A stretch of 64,000 nucleotides of DNA from Dimargaris cristalligena (taxonomy: Eukaryota; Kickxellomycota; Dimargaritomycetes; Dimargaritales; Dimargaritaceae): NCBI GenBank assembly GCA_027576995.1, contig JANBQC010000034.1:1-64000 (forward strand). Direction: 5' to 3'. The notes under the pieces are model-generated. The model worked only from the letters and a program-made list of their open reading frames with translations, did not search any database and was not told the origin of the DNA. The translations under genes were made by a program, and so were the position numbers. Positions 22,222 to 34,910 of this stretch are shown here, in pieces (position 1 is the stretch's first letter; each line of letters opens with the position of its first letter).

Positions 22222-24071
22222 ATCCAACCCCCTATTTCCACCACTACCACCACGAGTTCAGTTGCCCTATACTGGCCCTGCTTGGGTATGACGTTCCTCC
22301 CACTTCCTATTATTATATCGAACTGAATTGCGACGGTGATTCAGGACATTACCTCATATCTATACAGGGGATGGCTTCTGACCCACCGGTTTATTGCTTG
22401 GCGCCCCATATATTTCCTTTCCATGCTCGGCCGAGAATTAATAAGCTGAAGCTCCCTAGTCTGTTTAAAGCCGGTGATTCAACGTAGAGGGAACCGGACT
22501 TGCAGCATTTTCTCCGACCAACAGCGGCCATTTGATCGATAGCTTCTATATAGGCCTGCCCCGGCAACTGGATCAGTTTTCGCTGGGTCGTTTTCCTTGA
22601 GTGCCGCTTTTCACCGCTGCATGGGCGGAAGCCGTTCACTGCACCATGGTTCTCACCAATTCCTCCAGCTGTTATTAGACCCACATCCATGATACCCCAG
22701 GTTTACTCTACACCTCTTTATGGCTCTTCACCTCCACACCCATGCGTCTTATTAGGGGCGTATTCATATAATTATCCATTATGGTCTATCCTCGACCGAC
22801 CCTTGTTTTTGTATACCCCTCACTATATAGCCCATGCTGGCTGCAGTATGTATTCGCTTACCCCATTACGTCACTGTATCCATCAAGTATATTTTCCCTC
22901 ACCATCTCCGTATTCCCAATAGCGACCCCACCTGGGCTTGGCAGGGCTCTATATGAAACCGGCATAGTTAGTATTATTGGCCCCACCAATGTGGTCACCC
23001 CCCTTTGTATATCTTGAGAAATAAACAATATTCCCGTTTTTCCCGCCCTATTATCTAGAATGTTTTGTAAGGGTCTGGTGTCTGTTTAGCTGCGGGATAG
23101 CTCAGTAATATCTGCTTAAAAGGGATGCTTGGGCGATCGTTTCATTAACCAGAACCGCCTAATCTTTAAATGGTATTGTTATCCGTCGACCAGGTAGGCG
23201 AAACACCACTATCCAAAATCCAGATGTTACCATAGGATCATTGGATTGTCCAGCTGAGATTCCACGGTAAAACAGTGGTCGTTGTAACTGTTGACGCCGT
23301 CTTCTAGACTTTCCCTTGAGTGATTGGGACACTTCGTGGTCAGTGTTGTACCACCGAGCCAAGTAAGTCTCTAGTGAAGGCTGCTGATAGCGGGGCGGCC
23401 CGCTATATCGATGGCAACGATGGAATGGCGACGAATCGCCCCTACATTAGTTGGCGGCGTCATTAAGCCAATCTAACGTGAATTTCTGTTTGGAAGAAGG
23501 CTACCGGTGATGGTAATAGTTTCGACGAACATCACACTCCGTTCCACCGTACAACCACGGGCTCTGTGACAATAACTAGAAGGACGCGGCGACGGAGGGT
23601 TGAGATACTCAATGACTCAGCGCCATGACTGTCCAACGTTTCACATCCCCTCCTTCCCAACGGTAAAAGGGAATCATAGTCAATATAAAAGAAAGGGCCC
23701 GCAGCGTCCCGTCTCTTCGATCTTTATCGCCTTGCTCATTTTTGCGCACTATTCAATGACCCGAACCCTACTCCTTTCATATCGATTAATCCTCATTTCC
23801 ACCTCCTCCCCTGACCTTGTTTCTTCCTTTTTTTACCGTGCCCTCTCCCGCTTTCTGGCATCTAAAACCGCTCCAACACCTAGCCGCCCCTTATCTATTT
23901 CACCCCCATCGTTCCGTTATCTTCGTATACCTTGCCTCTCTATCCACGCACTTGTAAACTAAAAGTGATCTTCTTTTACACTTAACAGTCTCCAACGAAC
24001 TGCCCTATATTTCACTTTACTCCCTTCCGTTTATTTTAACGCTAGCTTGAAGAACCCTCCGCCTGTTTAAC
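22222..24071. other. Intergenic, promoter region of first DUF3605 gene
   Basis: No gene recognised in the left ~1.4 kb. A TATAAAAG box at 23684-23691 followed by a long C/T-rich stretch (about 23700-24060) looks like the promoter and leader of the DUF3605 gene starting at 24072. Confidence 0.55.
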
Positions 24072-24969
24072 ATGACTCTCGAGGAACTCGCCGTGAACCG
24101 CCCCGCCACTATGCCGCTTCCTGCCCCGCCCACGAAATACCCGCTCACCAACACCCGACTAGCCACTTGGGCCGAGCTCAAAGACATTGTTGGTAAGTCC
24201 TTGGGCCCCTAAAACAGAGCCCCACCACCCTACTTCGTCTTTACCATGTACCTACCTGAGCTGCCGAACTTGGCCATGTTTTATAGACCCTTCGCATGGG
24301 ACGACACATGTTCAAAGTATTTCCGGCAAACCTACCTTACCCCTCTCAACCCCCGCCCATTCGTTCCCATTGCCTACATTCGAATGTACTTGTCGACATG
24401 GATTCGTATATATTCTAATTCCGGGCTCCGAACTATTATTACACTGCTCTAACATGCATCACTCACCTATAGAGGCGGGCCAATTGCACCTATTAAAACG
24501 CAGCCCGCCCATGCAACAGTACTACGATGTCCGTAAGAAGGAAGTGGCCCAAACCCACCCCAGCATGGCCCATTACGTGGTGGACGAACTGCTCGGCTGG
24601 TCAGAATTCCTCCCCAAATCGGCTGCCCCGAGTGCCCCCAGTAGCGCCTCCTCCTCCTCGTCGTCGTGGTCTTCGTCGACCACCTCCGCCTTGGCGACAG
24701 CCCCACCTTCTTATTCCCTACCTTTGGAACCCTTCGATCCCGTCAACGCCCGCCTACTCCCCAACGACTTCCCCTATGCCATTGAACCGGGGGTTATCCA
24801 CCATGTGCTGTGGTCCAAGTCACGGTACCAGTGGGGCCCTGATGTCGAGGCGTATGTAAAAGCCCGATTCCCGAACCACGAACTACTCTTCTTCGTTAAC
24901 CCACCCCACTTACAGAGTATCAAAACCGTTTACCATGGCCACATCTTCGCCAAGCCCTTGGGTAACTAG
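24072..24969 (+). CDS. DUF3605 (Gig1-like) protein, copy 1, two exons
   Basis: Exon 1 is 24072-24192 and exon 2 is 24473-24969, joined by a 280 nt intron (GTAAGT...CTATAG) in phase 1. The product is 205 residues. The N-terminal part ends LATWAELKDIVG, as in the DUF3605 family, followed by YYDVRKKEVAQTHPSMAHYV, a Ser-rich low-complexity insert (about 105-130), then the family core NDFPYAIEPGVIHHVLWSK and the C-terminal LQSIKTVYHGHIFAK. DUF3605 proteins include Candida N-acetylglucosamine-induced protein Gig1; no reaction is established. The second copy, about 0.9 kb downstream, has the same intron position and phase, showing a tandem duplication. Confidence 0.85.
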
Positions 24970-25902
24970 CTAGACAATCTCTCTGTATTATCATGTATAA
25001 AAATGATCCCTTCTGATACACTATCTTATTGCTCCAGGTGCCGAACCGGAGGAAAATAAATAGATGATATATAGTTTCCAAACTTCACACATTCATTAGA
25101 TACTTCCATCAGTTGATTTAATAAAATCGGACATACAGGCCATTTTTCCGATTCCTTCTTCACTTATTTCAAGTCGGTAGTCTTCCATGATGGCAAGAAA
25201 AAGGAATACAATACAAAAAAAGTTATAGCACTAACTATTCCCAAGTGGTCACCCACCTCAGTACTAAATTAGCTGACACGTACTTGACTGCGCAGATCTA
25301 ACGGGATACGGTACTTTAACGTGCATATGGCCATAACTGAAATTTTCCAATTGTAATATTATATACTCAGTTATTAGTATAATAGAAGCTGGCATTCCCG
25401 AATCATTGCATTTTACCAAAGCATACCAAGCCATAGCCTAAACTAGTGGGGGTTCGTAGGAATGTGTAAGTGTCCAGGCGATTGACGGCGGCTTTTGATA
25501 TTAAATGACTATTGGATAGCAGTATGACACTGACGAGCGTACAGATGAACTCTCACCCCTCTGTTACTGCAATGAACAGTTCTATGGAATGTGTATCGAC
25601 AAGAATAAAGGTACCACAGCTGCGTAAAAATAGAAATAAACAGTCCTACAACCTCCCATCAATGTAAACATCAAGGCGAGCACTGCTAAATCTCTGGCTA
25701 CTCTGCGTAGGGCCTGTACCTAGTTTCTTACTGTTTTTCCATGGGCCTGTACATTCCAATTGGGCGGTACATGCCTTTACGTAATCTCGCTCGGCTTGTA
25801 AGATACTCCTTCGAAGTGCATTCGGCTACTGGTACGGCCCATCCACTCTCTATTATTCGCGAGCACTCTCAATTACCACAGTGGAATCGAAAGTTGAGTA
25901 CC
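24970..25902. other. Intergenic between DUF3605 copies
   Basis: AT-rich spacer, no gene. The frame leading into the second DUF3605 gene is open back to 25741 with an ATG there, but the upstream residues have no counterpart in copy 1, so I treat them as leader. Confidence 0.5.
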
Positions 25903-26776
25903 ATGCTAAAGTCAGCGTCGCACGGGGTCGGGAGCGCACCCGCTCCCGTCACCGGTGATAACTTTGCCAAGTACCTAAAGCCCTGGGATGAACTAGTGTG
26001 TATCGTAGGTAGGTTAATATCATATTGGACAGCTCATCGGGACAATAACCCCCAAATCATTTGATTCCATTCGAAATGGAGAACTTCAAACTACAGTTCC
26101 CTTTTGGCGATTTATGAATTATAGCATCTAATACCACACTGATATTTACTATAAACCTACTCGATAACCCCTCGTCCCCCCCCCTCCTATCCGCTCTACT
26201 TTATTTACTTTAGAATCGGGCAATTTCGTCAGTCTCAACCGAACGAAGGAAGCGGAGGCCATCTACAGCCAAGCCAAGCAATACTATAACCGAGACTACG
26301 CCGGCATCGCCGACTTTGTGTTAAAAACCCGCCTAAAATGGACCCTGGAAGAAATCGCCGAGACACAGCGCTTGGTGGCGGCTGCCCACCACCACCCGCC
26401 TTCGAGTCCGACTAACCCGGACCGTCCAATCGACGCCTACTTGCCGTTTTATCCGGAATATACGCGGATTCTGGTTAACGACTATCCGTACGCACTTACC
26501 CCCGACATTCAGCATTTCGTCCTATGGAGCCAAGTGGAACTCGATATCCGTAATCCTAAATTGATGACCCACCTGCAGGCCAAATTCCCCGGTTATGAAG
26601 TCCTGTTTATGGTCCATGTGCCGGCCCTCCAGAGCGTGCGGGCTATCCCCCATGGTCATGTGTTTATCCGGAAACAGCCGTTGTCGGAGGGTTCGGTGGG
26701 CATTGGTAAATCAGACAGTTTGGCCGATTCCACAGCCTCGACTGTTTGTAGCGCTAAGTCTACCCAAGGATCCTAG
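25903..26776 (+). CDS. DUF3605 (Gig1-like) protein, copy 2, two exons
   Basis: Exon 1 is 25903-26008 and exon 2 is 26214-26776, separated by a 205 nt intron (GTAGGT...TTTAG) in phase 1, exactly as in the upstream copy. The product is 222 residues. The landmark YLKPWDELVCIVG ends exon 1. Exon 2 gives AKQYYNRDYAGIADFVL, then NDYPYALTPDIQHFVLWSQ and LQSVRAIPHGHVFIRK, matching the DUF3605 core. A His/Pro-rich variable stretch sits where copy 1 has poly-Ser. The C-terminal ~30 residues (Ser-rich) have no counterpart in copy 1. In-frame ATGs at 25741 and 25771 could extend the N-terminus, but alignment with copy 1 favours 25903. Function unknown beyond the family. Confidence 0.82.
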
Positions 26777-27160
26777 GGATGCCTGATTTTTAGGCAGCCT
26801 CTTAGGTTGGCCCAATACTATTTCCAACTTTACCCACCATGCTCACATTTGAATATCCGTCTCTGGGGCTCCCTCGCATTCCCGGACTAGTACGCCAATA
26901 AATTTCCTACTACGTTTTTTTTTAAAAAAAATACACATATGGACTATAATCGGGGTTTCTGGACGGCCATTGTATTAGACTATCCAAGACCTACCTGTGT
27001 AGTTCAAAATCGGATTTGAAAGTAACAATTTATGTAAAACATCACACTGTCCGATAAAGTAATAGTAAAAATATCAGATTGCTAACGAGTAGAGCTCGGG
27101 GCAATCCTTCACATCAATTATCGAGGTTCCGCATTCCTAATCATATTGGGTAACCACCCA
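26777..27160. other. Intergenic between convergent genes
   Basis: Short AT-rich spacer between the 3' ends of DUF3605 copy 2 (+) and aconitase (-). It contains A/T runs and an AATAAA-type signal near 26898. No gene. Confidence 0.55.
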
Positions 27161-29788
27161 TTAAATACCGGCGGCGATTTTGTTGAGTGCACTACCGTGC
27201 TTGAACCACTCAATCTGATCCTGACTCATCGTATGCTTAGTTTCAATCGTGAATGATTTCTGGGTTCCGTCGGGCAGGGTCTGGGTAACGTCCAGGAACA
27301 CCGGCGATCCGGACCGGAGTTCCGTAACCCCCCGGGTGGAGACCATCATGGTTCCGTCACCGGTTAGGCGATCGTAGTCCTTGTCATCACGGAACGTGAG
27401 GGGCAGCACTCCCTGTTTCTTGAGATTGGTCTCGTGGATACGCGCGAAGGACTTGGTCACAATGAGTTGGCAACCGAGGTAGCGGGGCTGCATGGCGGCG
27501 TGTTCGCGGGCCGAACCCTCACCGTAGTTGTGGTCAGCGATCACCAGCCACGGTACGTTTGCGCGGCGGTAGGCCCAGGCCACTTCTGGGATGGTTCCCT
27601 CCGTAGCATGGTCCGTCGCCAGGGCGTTGGTGGCGGAGTTGACTTGACCATTGTCGGCGTTGACCGCACCGATCAGGGTATTGTTGGCGATGTTCTCGAG
27701 GTGACCCTTATATTTGAGCCAAGGGCCCGCGGCACTGATGTGATCGGTGGTGCACTTGCCCTTGACCTTGACGAGGATCCGCAGGGATTCCAGTTCGCGG
27801 CCGGACCAGGCCGGAAAAGGCTCGAGGAGCTGCAGCCGGGTGGATTTGGGATCAACCTGGATGGTCACGGAGGAGGCGGATTCCGTTGACCCAGTCGTAG
27901 CGTCCGGGGTCAGGGGTTGGTAGGTAGCGCGGCCTTCGTCGAAACCCCGCTGGGGCAGTTCATCACCCTGGGGCGGGTCCAGTTGGAACTCGCGGCCTTC
28001 GGCGTCGACTAGTGAGTCGGTCATGGGGTTAAACGAGAGTTTACCAGCGAGCGCCATGGCGGTCACAATTTCCGGTGAGGCCAGGAAATTCATGGTTTGG
28101 GCGTTACCGTCATTGCGGGCCTTGAAGTTACGGTTGAACGATGAAACAATAGCGTTGGGTTCCCCAGGAGCCACAGTTTCGTCCACTCGCTTCCACTGAC
28201 CGATGCAAGGGCCACAGGCGTTGGCTAGCACGGTGGCGCCGATGCTTTCCAGATCAGCAGTGAGCCCGTCCCGTTCGATGGTACTCCGAATTTGCTCGGA
28301 TCCCGGCGTGACCAGGTACTCGGACTTGGCCTTGAGGCCGCGCTGACTGGCCTGGCGGGCAATGGAAGCCGCCCGGGTCATGTCCTCGTAACTGCTGTTG
28401 GTGCAGCTACCAATGAGCCCCACCCGGACCTCGTCCTTCCACCCTTGCTCGGCGATGGTCTGCTTGAGCTTGGAGAGGGGGAACGAGAGATCGGGGGTGA
28501 AGGGTCCGTTGATATGGGGCTCCAAAGTATCCAGGTTAACGTCGATGATTTCATCGTAGAAACGTTCCGGGGACTCCGATACTTGGGAATCGGGGCGGAG
28601 GAACGAAGCGGCCTGGTTAGCGGCTTCGGCGACATTCCGGCGACGGGTGGCCACCAGGTAGCGGGCCATGCTCTCACTGTACGGGAACACCGAGGTCGTG
28701 GCACCCACCTCGGCACCCATGTTACAGATGGTTCCCATACCGGTGCAGGACAGGGTTTGGGTCCCCGGCCCAAAGTACTCGATAATGTGGCCGGTTCCGC
28801 CTCGCACGGTGAGTTTACCGGCCAGGCTCAGAATGATATCCTTGGGACTAGCCCACTTGTTAAGCCGGCCACTGAGCCGGACCCCCATGACCTTGGGGGC
28901 CTTGAGTTCCCAGGGAATATTGGCCATGGCATCGACGGCATCGGCGCCCCCCACACCAATAGCCAGCATTCCCAAACCGCCGGCGTTCGGGGTATGACTA
29001 TCGGTCCCCAGCATCAGGGTACCCGGGGCGGCGTAGTTTTCCAGCACGATCTGGTGGATAATCCCGGAACCGGGCTTCCAAAATTCGATGCCGTACTTCT
29101 CCGCGGCACTCTGCAGAAACTCGAAAATCTCCCGGTTGGTGATGAGCGCCTGGGCCACATCACGGTCGGCACTGTGCTGGGCCTCGATTAAGTGGTCGCA
29201 GTGGATCGAGGTGGGTACCGCCGTGGTCGGCAGACCCGAGAGCATGAATTGGAGCAGGGCCATTTGGGCCGACGCGTCTTGCATGGCCACCCGATCCGGC
29301 TGCAGTTTGAGATACGATACGCCGCGCTCGGGGAGCTCGGTCCCCTGCGGGTCGGCCAAATGCGAGTAGAGGATTTTTTCGGCTAAGGTTAGGGGCCGGC
29401 CGTCCAGGCGGCCCTGGATAACGGCCAAGTTACGCTGCAGCCGCTGGTAGTCGGGGGCGGAGGCCCGGGTCGAGGAGGCTTGGGCGTATCCACGGGTCAG
29501 ACGGCCGGTAACCGAGCTGCTGAGCCGGGAGACGGGCTAAGGGAAAGGGACATGTGTCGGTTGGTCATGCGGAAATGGGTGGTAGGAAAAAAGGGAATGA
29601 GTATCGCATAGGCTTTGTAGAGCTGTGCTCCTGGGTAAGAGAAAACACCCAAGTGCTATTGAATTCACAAGGGTACTTGACGAATGGCAGTTGCTAATCG
29701 ACTATTATGCTAGTAGAAAGATTGAATAGTCCTGGTAGTTAGTACTTACCTGAAGGCGCCGTGTGGTGGCACGTAGGGACGCGAGCAT
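27161..29788 (-). CDS. Mitochondrial aconitase family hydratase, two exons
   Basis: The large exon (27161-29536) has no ATG at its 5' end; the frame opens through a splice acceptor (CCCTTAG). I propose a 39 nt first exon at 29750-29788 (13 codons from ATG, ending LQ) and a 213 nt phase-0 intron with a GTAAGT donor. The 804-residue product then begins with an Arg/Ser-rich mitochondrial presequence (MLASLRATTRRLQ...). The catalytic domain has the three [4Fe-4S] cysteines: Cys391 (GSCTNSSYED), Cys454 and Cys457 (NACGPCIGQW). The swivel domain contains YGEGSAREHAA. Length and order match mitochondrial aconitases (about 780). The enzyme isomerises citrate to isocitrate in the TCA cycle. An ACO2-type homocitrate dehydratase (lysine pathway) is the alternative and cannot be separated by eye. 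Confidence 0.93.
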
Positions 29789-30564
29789 GGCAAGGTCTGG
29801 TGGGAGAATCGGCGGAGAGGACTGGGAGACGCTTGGCTAAACTGCCGTATAGCACTAACAGGCGTGAAGGCACTCTGCGACTATAGGTCTAATAAAAAAA
29901 CTAACCCAAAATAATACCAAGTTACTGTGTTGCGTAAAATAGTAAATAAATAGAATAGTGGGCCAGTGATAAAGAAGAGGAGAAAGGTATATACTATATA
30001 CAAACACGCAATTAATTCAATCTCTTCACCAATATAGATATATATAATTATATTTGCACTTACATATTGAGTAATAGTCATTTAATCTAAATTGGAGTTA
30101 TGTTGGGTTGGGTGGATTTTTTTTACAAGTGGTCTACCTACGCTGCTATAAGGCTCCTCTACAGCAAAACCAGATTTCATTGGTGCATAAGCGACCGACA
30201 GCCCAGGCATCATCAAACAGGCGTGGTTACAAGGGCGTGACTCATTTATCATCACGAACCACGATCCAGAGTTACTTGGCAAAGGGCAAATCAAATCCCG
30301 CGTCCTGGGCCAGCAGAGGAGAGAAGTCCTAAGTCCTTCCCTCCATCTAATGCTTATACTAAAAATGTAAGTTAATCCCCCTATAGAATCAGGCTTAACT
30401 CTTCAACCATACAAATGATTCACCCAGCAAGTTAGTTCAGCACAGCATTTTGGTCTGTATTGCCAATATATTTCAATGCTTCAAATTGGGATTTTATTAG
30501 AGAGTCTAAGATATTTAACCAAGCATGCCATGCCGCCCCACATTACACAGCCCAATCTAGTAAT
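29789..30564. other. Intergenic, aconitase promoter and PPWD1 3' flank
   Basis: 0.78 kb AT-rich spacer. It holds the aconitase promoter at its left end and the end of the cyclophilin transcript at its right. No gene seen. Confidence 0.55.
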
Positions 30565-32463
30565 TTACCGCACATCAATGCTGACAATTTGGACATCGTC
30601 GTAAGGCTTATCCTGTTTGTCAACTTTGACATTTTCAATCACGTGGACGGTATCCATACCAGCGGTAACCCGTCCGAAAACCGTGTGCTTGTTGTCGAGC
30701 CAGGGCGTAGGCACTACCGTGATGAAGAACTGGGACCCGTTGGTGTTGGGCCCGGCGTTAGCCATACTGAGGGTATAGGGCCGGTCATGGCGTAGGTCGC
30801 GGTGGAATTCATCTTCAAAGTCCTCGCCCCAGATGGACTCGCCGCCCGTTCCGTCCCCCAGTGGATCCCCCGTTTGCAGCATGAAACCCTTGATCACGCG
30901 GTGGAAAATCAGGCGGTTGTAGTAGCCCTGGCGGGCGTGGGTCACGAAATTCTCCACAGCTTTAGGGGCCTGCTCCGGGAAGAGCTTGAAATGAATGTCG
31001 CCGAGGGTGGTGTGCATGACCGCGGCACTGCCCAGTTCTTGGTGGAGGGGCTTTTCGATAGCCAGCGTCTGTTCCTCCCGGGACGGTTTTTCGTTGAAAA
31101 TGTCGCGGTCCGTCTGATCGCCCCGGTCGCTGTGGGGGTCCCGCCGCGTGAAGAGGTAGAACCGGTTACGCCGGTAAGCGGTCGCAAAGAGCGTGGGGTC
31201 CCCGGTCTCCTCGATCTGCAGTAGCGGGTTCTGGGCGGTCATCCGCGCCAGGCCCGTGGGCTGCTTGGCCAACAGGGGTATGCCCTGATACAGGGATAAA
31301 TTAAGGAACCGCAGGGGCTCCGATTTGCCCAGGAGCAGCGCCACCTTATTAGTCACTATGTTCACCACTTTGATGCCCTCCATCGTGGGGTAGAGGATAA
31401 AGTGGCCGCTCTGGTCAAACACCGCATTCATGGTCCGGGCTAGGGGCGAGTTCTGCAGCTCGAGCTCCACTGAACGCCGCCGACCGAACTCCATAGGGTC
31501 GAGCTTGTAGATGCAGGTACCCGCTTGCTGCATGTTACTAATGGTGTCCAGGGATTCATCGTATTTGCGAATGAGTTTGCCGGTATCAAACTTGAAGACG
31601 CGGATTTGACGGTCGTCCACGTTCAGGGTAACAAAGTGATTGTAGTCAGGGGAAAAGGTCAGCGACGTGGGCACACATTTGCCCTTTTTAAACTCGTACA
31701 AGTCGGTTTCTGACTTGAAGCGGAACCCCAATTGGGAAGGTAGTTCGAACGTCGGGGCCTCGGGGGTCCAGTACTCGCACATGCCGGCACTATCGACCGA
31801 CACCACGCAGTTACGCAGCGGGTTGAACGTCATCAGAGTGACGGGTTTCGAGTGAATGCTGGAGATGGTGTGCAGCGGCTGACCGTCGCCGCGGCCATCG
31901 TACAGGTAAATCAACGACGACTCCAGGTCGGTACAGGCCACAACGGCCTGGGCCTGGCCCCGCCGGTGGAACCAACACACGCAGCGCGGGGTATAATCAA
32001 GGCGAATGGCGTTAATCATGTCGAAATTAATCACGTCGTAAATCTTGAGAGTCTTATCCGTGGATATCGTGGCGAACAACAGTCCATCGGCCGACAGGGC
32101 CACGCCCGTGATAGGTCCGAGGTGGGACCGGAAATGCTTGACGAATTCGATCCCTTCGGGGATCTTCTTCCAGAATTTGAGGTGGCCATTGCTGGACGTG
32201 GTGATGATAAAATCGTTGGCGGCCACATTGGTGTAGGTGAGCACATCGCTATGCATGTAACTGCGCTCGTACATTTCGGCATCCGGGAGGGCGCGTAAGT
32301 AGAGGGGCTCGTGCGGTAGTACCCGCCGCTTCTTACGCGGCCCTTCGGCATCGGCGGCCGAGGGGGGTAGGGGACCTACTATGCCGTCGTCATCGCTACC
32401 ATCGTCCGAAGGAGGATTGGCCCGTTCGGGCTCAGGGACTTTCGGGGCCTCGGAATCCGACAT
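30565..32463 (-). CDS. PPWD1: PPWD1-like peptidyl-prolyl isomerase (WD40 + cyclophilin)
   Basis: A 632-residue, single-exon protein. Acidic N-terminus (about 1-35), an [20 protein letters not shown] segment typical of the PPWD1 family, a WD40 propeller (about 60-400) and a C-terminal cyclophilin domain from about residue 483. The isomerase pocket is intact: [14 protein letters not shown] (Arg522), [17 protein letters not shown] and the Trp588 of [12 protein letters not shown], the residue associated with cyclosporin binding. In other eukaryotes PPWD1 is a nuclear, spliceosome-associated cis-trans prolyl isomerase, which is the likely role here. It lies 0.78 kb from aconitase on the same strand with no sign of a functional link. 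Confidence 0.94.
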   Translation of the reverse strand: MSDSEAPKVPEPERANPPSDDGSDDDGIVGPLPPSAADAEGPRKKRRVLPHEPLYLRALPDAEMYERSYMHSDVLTYTNVAANDFIITTSSNGHLKFWKKIPEGIEFVKHFRSHLGPITGVALSADGLLFATISTDKTLKIYDVINFDMINAIRLDYTPRCVCWFHRRGQAQAVVACTDLESSLIYLYDGRGDGQPLHTISSIHSKPVTLMTFNPLRNCVVSVDSAGMCEYWTPEAPTFELPSQLGFRFKSETDLYEFKKGKCVPTSLTFSPDYNHFVTLNVDDRQIRVFKFDTGKLIRKYDESLDTISNMQQAGTCIYKLDPMEFGRRRSVELELQNSPLARTMNAVFDQSGHFILYPTMEGIKVVNIVTNKVALLLGKSEPLRFLNLSLYQGIPLLAKQPTGLARMTAQNPLLQIEETGDPTLFATAYRRNRFYLFTRRDPHSDRGDQTDRDIFNEKPSREEQTLAIEKPLHQELGSAAVMHTTLGDIHFKLFPEQAPKAVENFVTHARQGYYNRLIFHRVIKGFMLQTGDPLGDGTGGESIWGEDFEDEFHRDLRHDRPYTLSMANAGPNTNGSQFFITVVPTPWLDNKHTVFGRVTAGMDTVHVIENVKVDKQDKPYDDVQIVSIDVR

Positions 32464-34910
32464 TGAATAAGAGTCAAAAAAATGTATTATAGAGTGAAAG
32501 GAAGGTCGAATAGGGGAACTGAATGCATATAGAGAGGTAGGAAGGTGGAGAACGAACGGTGGCGGTACTAAATCGGAAACACCGCCTTGGCATGTGGAAC
32601 TTTCACTAACCTACGCGGAACGGGGTTCTCTGCCAGTGAGGCGGAAAAAATAGACAAGGCGATGGAGAGGCCAAACTGGTGGTTTGAAGTAGAAAATGAT
32701 TGGGTTTAACAAGGGTGTGCTGGTATGGTACTTTCCCTATAAACTGCCCGCAGCAATTAGTTATTGACTAGGCCCTTTAGTCTCTTCTACCAATACTCGT
32801 ACCACTGGGCTAGTCGCATTTGACCCGCTCCTGTTACCTATCCAGCCCTTTGTCGAAACGTCTCATATCAGGATTCCAGGGCTTTTGCACTATCGTGTGT
32901 GGAAAATATTTTTACAGTTGGCTTTCTATACAATCACCAAGACTTCATTATGGAACCGTTAATTCGAAATCAAGCACACGGAGGGGAAAAGCGGCGTTTC
33001 CGGTGAGAGGACATTGCACACGGTTAACGAACTTGCGTACTGTGCCAGCCCAACGACCTGTGCGCTACCAAATATTACGTTTGTGGGTATCACATTTAAA
33101 ATTCACAGGTAATAGCAAAGAGGTATCGCACCACCAATGTGGGGCAATGTGACCCATTTCTAGAAACAGTAAGGTCTTGCTACATCACGAGGCACCAGCT
33201 GCTGCACACGCGTAAAATGGCCAGCGCTAGTCTGAACTCCAATATTATGAGTATAGGAAATGGTTTTCACCCGCCGGAGGTGGCTTACCGATAGCACATG
33301 TAAGAGGCGGATTAATTAACTGCGAAATCGAATGAAGCAGCTGGACTGCAATCGTACCGCGTACATTTGCTCTAACTGGAGCACACTTGCACATATGGAG
33401 GGGCGACCCGCCACAAGTAAGCCAGTGGGACATAGCCCGCTTTTACCCTGGGATATGAGGAGCGTGGGTGGTGCGGGAAGCTCGGGGTGACCTTGAGCCC
33501 TCCGAGCAGGTATCGAGCGAGCTCGTGCACAGGATATAAATAACCCAGAACTGGGGGCTAATTGCAGGCGGGTTCTAATGAAGAACTGACCCGTCATTTA
33601 AAAACGAGGACACTTCGAGTCGCCAAATTGGTGTGTAGTTAGGTGTGATTTACAAGTTATGGGGGCACATACACTCTCTCTAGGGTGATTAGCACCTTTA
33701 CCAAGGGTATAATCGACCACAGCTAATCTCATGATAACCCGACTGTGGATGCAATCTCGGGCAACTCGATAGTTTATATTGACAGTCACTGAGGGCAGCT
33801 TAGCTGATTTCTAAATCAACGGGTTGTTGTGAAGGCCGATTTCTCTATTACCTGCCAAGTGCCGTTGGTTCGAGGGGAATAAGGTAACAAGATCCCTGAT
33901 GCTAAGCTGATAAAGACCGCCACGAACCCTTCCATGTAGGATATAAGTGCATGGAGTGTGGGCTATGCGGCAGATAATGTTCTCAGTCTTGTACTAAGGC
34001 GCAGGGAACTAAAGACTAACCAAGGGAAATCCTGGCATTTGTTGCCAAATGAGTCACCCGTAGCTTCATTCAGGACACTTGGAGACAATGGGAAGCGATA
34101 TGTATTGGGAAGAAGATATTCAGCGGTACGTTGTACAGCGACGATAGGGCGGAAACGCGACTTCCCTGTATCGAATAATTGCTGAACCCCTTAGGGCCAT
34201 GGCGGGGGGCCTGCTTACCCCCCGATTCAGCACGAGGTGGCTCACCAAGGCCTACTATGGCATATTAACTTCCCTTCAACTGGCTCAGGGATCAGCTAGC
34301 CGGTGCTTGATAACGATTGGCACTCAATGTGACTCGGCCAGCTGACTATCACTTGAAACATTCCACCGATTGAGTGGCGGCAATTGTCTCCCTTTAGGTT
34401 ATACACCAACCCCGCAGCGGTTGGATTCCTCCTGATTGGCACCCCATAATATCCACTATTCACGGGCTACAGCGCTTCCCCGAGTAACTTGTATAAATAT
34501 CATCCCGAGCGCCCCACGAATGAGACGCATCATTTACACCCCACCGCTACCCTCCCCTAACTTCACCACTATTGAACTATATAGCCTACAATTTTCAGAT
34601 TTATTGAGCAATTCTTGAATTAGTTAGCCGCCCCGCTGCGACACACTCCTAAAAGTTACACCTACAGTCCCTCCCCTACTTTAGCACACTCATTCTGTGT
34701 ATCCTCTCCATCATCCTTGATTGCTATCATTTTTTATCCTGTTACACTACCGTATAATTATTGTCTCTGTCGTTCTTCGGTACTACCGACCGCTCACATT
34801 CGCTCGTGCAAGCTCGTCCAGTCATTAGCACCCGCTAAACTGTACTAGTACTTTTCTTACAGCAACTTCCCCTCCCGCCATTTAACACCCCATCTCCAAC
34901 TCCGTTAGCC
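32464..34910. other. Intergenic region, no gene recognised
   Basis: 2.4 kb between divergently transcribed genes (cyclophilin minus, RNase T2 plus). The last ~250 bases are pyrimidine-rich (CTCCC, TTCCCCTCCC) and look like the leader of the RNase T2 gene. The remainder has no recognised content. Confidence 0.5.

Noticed and set aside
28292..29191. 299-codon open frame on the plus strand
   Set aside because: It lies entirely opposite the aconitase coding sequence and starts without a proper context. Long antisense frames are expected opposite GC-rich coding DNA.
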